In this document: positions 60,063-64,000 of the stretch, piece after piece
Numbering within the stretch: position 1 is the stretch's first letter
How the letters are laid out: each line of letters opens with the position of its first letter
Assembly: GCA_013399875.1 (NCBI GenBank)
Contig: VXAZ01003272.1
Span: forward strand, 2,134,643-2,198,642
DNA length: 64,000 nt
Direction of reading: 5' to 3'
Origin: Gymnorhina tibicen
Taxonomy: Eukaryota; Chordata; Aves; Passeriformes; Artamidae
Notes under the pieces: generated by a model
The model's input: the letters and a program-made list of their open reading frames with translations, nothing else
What the model was told of the DNA's origin: nothing
Database searches by the model: none
Made by a program: the position numbers and the translations under genes

Positions 60063-63000
60063 AATGTAACAGTGAAATTCTGCTCTCATTATTTTCCGGA
60101 GCTGAAGTTTTTCCCTGACTTGCCTATCCCTGAGTGCGGGGTTTGAAGGACAGGGTCAGACTTCGGGAGTCCCCAGTCCCAACCCACAGCCCTGCTCCCC
60201 TGCGTTCCCACCCGTGATCTGCAGCAGTGCTGCTGCAGGGGGGAGGTGGGACTTGCCCTGCAGTGTGCACACGTAAAGCACTGCAGGAATTCAGGGCAGC
60301 TGCTGCAGCCCCGTGTGCTCTGTGTTCCCACATAATAAAACTTCCAGCAAGTCCGGGGCATCTCTGAGGCAAGGCTGAGTAGGTCAGCATCAGCCTTCAC
60401 TAAACGTGATTAACTTTATCCATCTCCTGGTGTATTTCTTTCCAATCCACTCCAGTGCTTGATTTAATTTTCCTTTTATGTAAACTCCAAGGTTTAGCTT
60501 CATTAGAATGATTGCAGGGATTCCCTGCTCACGGCCGGCTGCCTTCCTGATCCCTTGGGGGTTTCCTACCAACCCCTCCAGTGGTGATGTGAGGGCAAAA
60601 CTGCAGGGCATGGAAGAGCTGTCGTGGAAAAGTTGTTTGGAGAGGAAATCAGGTTGGGATCCTGCTTGGGAAAATGAGCAGCAGGTGAGATCTGGTGGGG
60701 AGGAGAGGAACAAGCCCTGGGACCCCGGTCGGGATCTGTGCTGGGATCCAGACTGGGGGAGGTTTGTGCCTGTCTTCCTGAGCATCCTGTGGGTTAGGTG
60801 ATCAATAGATACTGTTCTTCTTTTTTTTTTTTTTAACTATTAAAGATTGGTTTTGAAATGATTTTAAACAGATTTTGTAAAAACAGTAGTGCCCTTATGC
60901 TGAATTACCCAATTTGCCTCCCCCCAGAAACATGTCATGTGCTACACGAGCCTTTAGTTGTTTTTACCTTTCTAACAAGTTCAAAATCCAGCCACAATTG
61001 TTTTCAAGCTTTAGGAGGTTAATGTTGTATAGACCATTTTAACCACCATGTTTCTCACCGAAAAAAAAAAGACTTCTGGCTTTTTCCACAATATTAGATC
61101 TATCATATCAGAGTCCTTTATTGAATATTTTATTGACCGTCTGCTTGCCCTATGCTAACCTGCCTGACATCCAAAGTTTCTCCCTCTCTGGAGAGGCCAT
61201 GTCAGTTCCCATTAAGCAGCTGAGCGTGAATTTTTCCTTCGTATTTCCTGTGGATAAACTCCATCCCAGCAGGAGGAACCTGGGCCCTGGTGCATCCCAG
61301 GGACAGCCAGGGCCAGAGCCAGCAGCAGCTCGGGGTAGATTTAAGGTGGCCTTGGCAGGGGTGGGCTCCACGCACGAGGATCTTCCCTTTGGGGCTTGCA
61401 TCAGCATTTTGTATAATTTTGCTTTTCACAAATGTAAAGGTATTGAAGAGGAAAATTTCTTCCCCTGGCAAGTTAATTACTTGACTTCTCATAGAAGCAA
61501 AGCTTGAAGCAAAAGGGAAGAGGAAAGTGCATCTTCTGCTTAAATTAGGCAGTCTGTCCAGGAACAGGGGTTTGATGTACTGAGCTGTTGCAGTTTTAGT
61601 TGTCTCCGTTAATTTTCCGATTTTTTTAATCTGTTATTAATATTTAATGTTACTTTCTGTACAGCTTCCTTTTTAAATTGTATCATATTTAAAATCTACA
61701 TTTTCTTTCTTCCTAGAAAACCAGAAAAAGGTGTTGTGTCACTGTAGGGTTTTATGGCCATATAAACCCTTTGCTTGCAGAGTCTGCTCTGGCTGGGCAT
61801 CTTTGAGAGCTCTGTGCTGAGCCTGCTGCCCTCTCAGTAATGTGCCCGTGGTTTTTTGCTGTGCTATGTGACATTTACTAAATAGTTTTAATATGAAATA
61901 GGTATAAATCTTTCATAATTCCTCAGCTGACATGGTTGAAATAATGGACAGTGTCATTATGTGCCTTCCTTCGTATGCAGCAATTGTTTGACAGACACTG
62001 TGGCGTCTCTGAGCAAAGCATCCAGGGCAAGGGAAAAGAGAATTTTCCTGCAAGCCATAAAATATTTTAGGCCACCTTTCATGGTGTATTACTTTAATTT
62101 TTTTTTTTTTTAATAGAATCTCAAAATATTTAGAAAATTTGTTTTCCTTCAAGGAATAAGAATTCACACAAGAACTTACAACAGGACAGCTCTACCTGAG
62201 CTTTACTGTTCTTGAAAAGCTCTCAGGAAAAAAAAGCAAACATGGAAGAACAGATTGTTAGATTGTGTTTCTGAGTGTATTTTCATTGTGGTGGAGTTGG
62301 AGGGGTGAACAAAGTTGGTTCAAATTATATCTCTGTGACTGCACTGTGTTGGCAGCAACGTGTCTCTAACTCAAAATGCAATAAGAAAGGGAGGAAATTT
62401 AATTTTTTAGTGTGGTTATGGAGGTCTGTGGAGAAGGGGATCTGTGGGTGCAGTTCTTGGGACATGTAAGGGTTAGGCAGCTTTGGGGTTTTAGTGCCTT
62501 TCTTTTCCAAACTTGGTGTCAGATGTTGTAACTTAATTTATTTTCCCATTAGCTTTTGCTAATGATACTAAAACTTCTTTTAAAAGCTTTCCTAATTAAT
62601 GATCTTCTTGCTCCCAAACAAAACCTATATTGTCTTTGAGAAGTGCCTGAGTATTTTAAAAACAACGGGCTGTTGGTAGGTTTTATTGCCTCATGAATTT
62701 AGGGTCAACACACCTATTATTTGCCAGAGTTAATTTGTGCTGGGTTATTGACTGTCGGGTTGTTGGGGATATCTGACTCTTGTAAAAGTTACACTCATCT
62801 CAAGTGGTTGTAATTTTATTCTTCGTGCTCTGGTGCCACAATATTTAGCTAATAAAAGAAGGGGAACAGTTGTACAAAGGCAGGTATTTAACTCCAGGCT
62901 CGTGAGAGCGAGGGAATGAGGTTGTCATTACTCTTTGTATTCCTTTTCTCTGACGCTGAATGGTTTTAGCTCTCCTTTAGGTAAGGAGAGGGGGAAGGAC

Positions 63001-64000
63001 AACTTTGTTAAAATCATAAGATGTGTAAAAAAGTACAAGGTACTTCTAGGATTTTTAAGTTTTTAATCAGACTTTTCAGGTGCCTGTGGCTGAGCTCAGG
63101 GCTTGTCCAAGAGGAAATTTGGCCACTTGCAAGGGGCTCAGTGGCACTAAAATAACCAACTCCCTCCCAAAAAGATGGAGAGCTTAGTTTGATGTATAAC
63201 TTTATGTGTCAAGGTGAAAATATCCCCCTTGGACTCTCCTGGAAGCACAACAGGAAGATAGTAAAGCTGGCAGTTGGTTTAAAAATCCCCGAAGAAACCA
63301 TCCCTTCTGTGTTTACAATTCAGAATTAAATTGGGGAATTGTTTCTTCTGGTTTTCCAAGTGTCTGCTTCCATCCCAAATCTGAGCCATATGTCCTTGTG
63401 GGGTAAAACCAAAGCTTTCTATAAACCAGCCTTCAAATACACGGTGCCAAGCCCAAAGTCTCTCGCTGTGCCTTGCTCTCCGAACTCCAGTCGATAAAAA
63501 GTTCCTCAGCAGAATCCAAATTAGCACCAGGAAGTCACGACCTGTAATGTGGGAGTTGGAAAATATCCATTTATTCTGCAGGGTGCCCTGGGAAATCACG
63601 TGTTCCTGTGTAGGAAATTCAGGAGAGTGGTGAGCTTGATCCTGTTATCCCAGTGTTTTCAATCCCTTTTTTTTTTTAATGCCCAAATATGTTATTATTC
63701 CTTCACTTAATTCTGGGCTGACAGAAACAATTCAAAAATATTGCTCAGCATGCTGGACCTGTGCAGATCCAGGGTGCACCTGACAGGAGTTGGTTCTGGG
63801 ACCCTTAGCACAGTCACTTCCTATTGTGGAGGGATATTCTGACCTCTAAACCCAGCACTGCTGAGCAGGTCACAGTCCAATTCTTTGCTTGATTTCCAGC
63901 AAGCTCTGGCTTTTGGCTCTCTGCAGTGGATATTTGTTGCATAAAAAGGGGGAAGCATCTGAGACTGGCTTAAGTCAAGTCTAAGGGTTTCCCTGCCTGC
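60063..64000. other. Non-coding stretch
   Basis: Frames of up to 131 codons near 60390-60801 overlap on both strands, and 61121-61507 likewise. T runs lie at 60821 and 62098. No repeat family, RNA gene or promoter is recognised. Confidence 0.6.

Noticed and set aside
1..64000. CRISPR array, prokaryotic operon, integrated virus or other compact novel system
   Set aside because: There are no regularly spaced repeats, no clustered intact genes, no ribosome-binding sites, no LTR pairs or viral domains that I can recognise on either strand.

Overview
The window looks like vertebrate nuclear DNA, most probably from a bird. The evidence is three short, 5'-truncated pieces that I recognise as CR1 LINE tails (8521-8676 plus, 20213-20327 minus, 59893-60062 plus), one decayed palindromic repeat of a kind I know from sauropsid genomes (53361-53440), very low repeat content overall, and AT-rich sequence broken by small CpG-dense patches. 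There is no bacterial or viral layout: no tightly packed genes, no ribosome-binding sites, no operons. I cannot name the species or the chromosome.

I find no protein-coding gene that I can support. The longest open frames (about 150-210 codons) are the size expected by chance in 64 kb, match no family I recognise, and often lie opposite other open frames in GC-richer, stop-poor DNA. The window is best read as a gene desert or the inside of one or more very long introns. Two short pieces have exon-like borders (36532-36584 plus, and the stretch after 57532 plus), and one minus-strand frame (20410-20808) has coding-like composition near its end. None is strong enough to call.

Layout: 1-8520 is unremarkable non-coding sequence with a GC-richer block at 3.9-5.1 kb. 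A CR1 tail lies at 8.5 kb, and 8.7-20.2 kb is featureless apart from one E-box palindrome. A second CR1 tail lies at 20.2 kb. From 22 to 27.5 kb the sequence is low-complexity T/G-rich, with a predicted G-quadruplex at 25.9 kb and a perfect hairpin at 26.9 kb. From 28.0 to 30.9 kb there are long AT-rich stretches with clustered homeodomain, POU and PBX-type words that resemble conserved non-coding elements. A similar stretch lies at 39.3-40.2 kb. CpG-dense patches occur at 29.75, 40.9, 46.8, 48.4 and 56.3 kb. An (ATT)20 microsatellite and a diverged 62-bp tandem duplication lie between the 46.8 and 48.4 kb patches. The third CR1 tail is at 59.9 kb, and the remainder is plain.

If the window has a function, the most likely one is long-range regulation of a developmental gene outside it. 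That is an inference from texture and motif content, not from alignment. I found no evidence of a new biological system. The items worth checking are the CpG patches, the conserved-element candidates, the candidate micro-exon and the decayed palindromic transposon.
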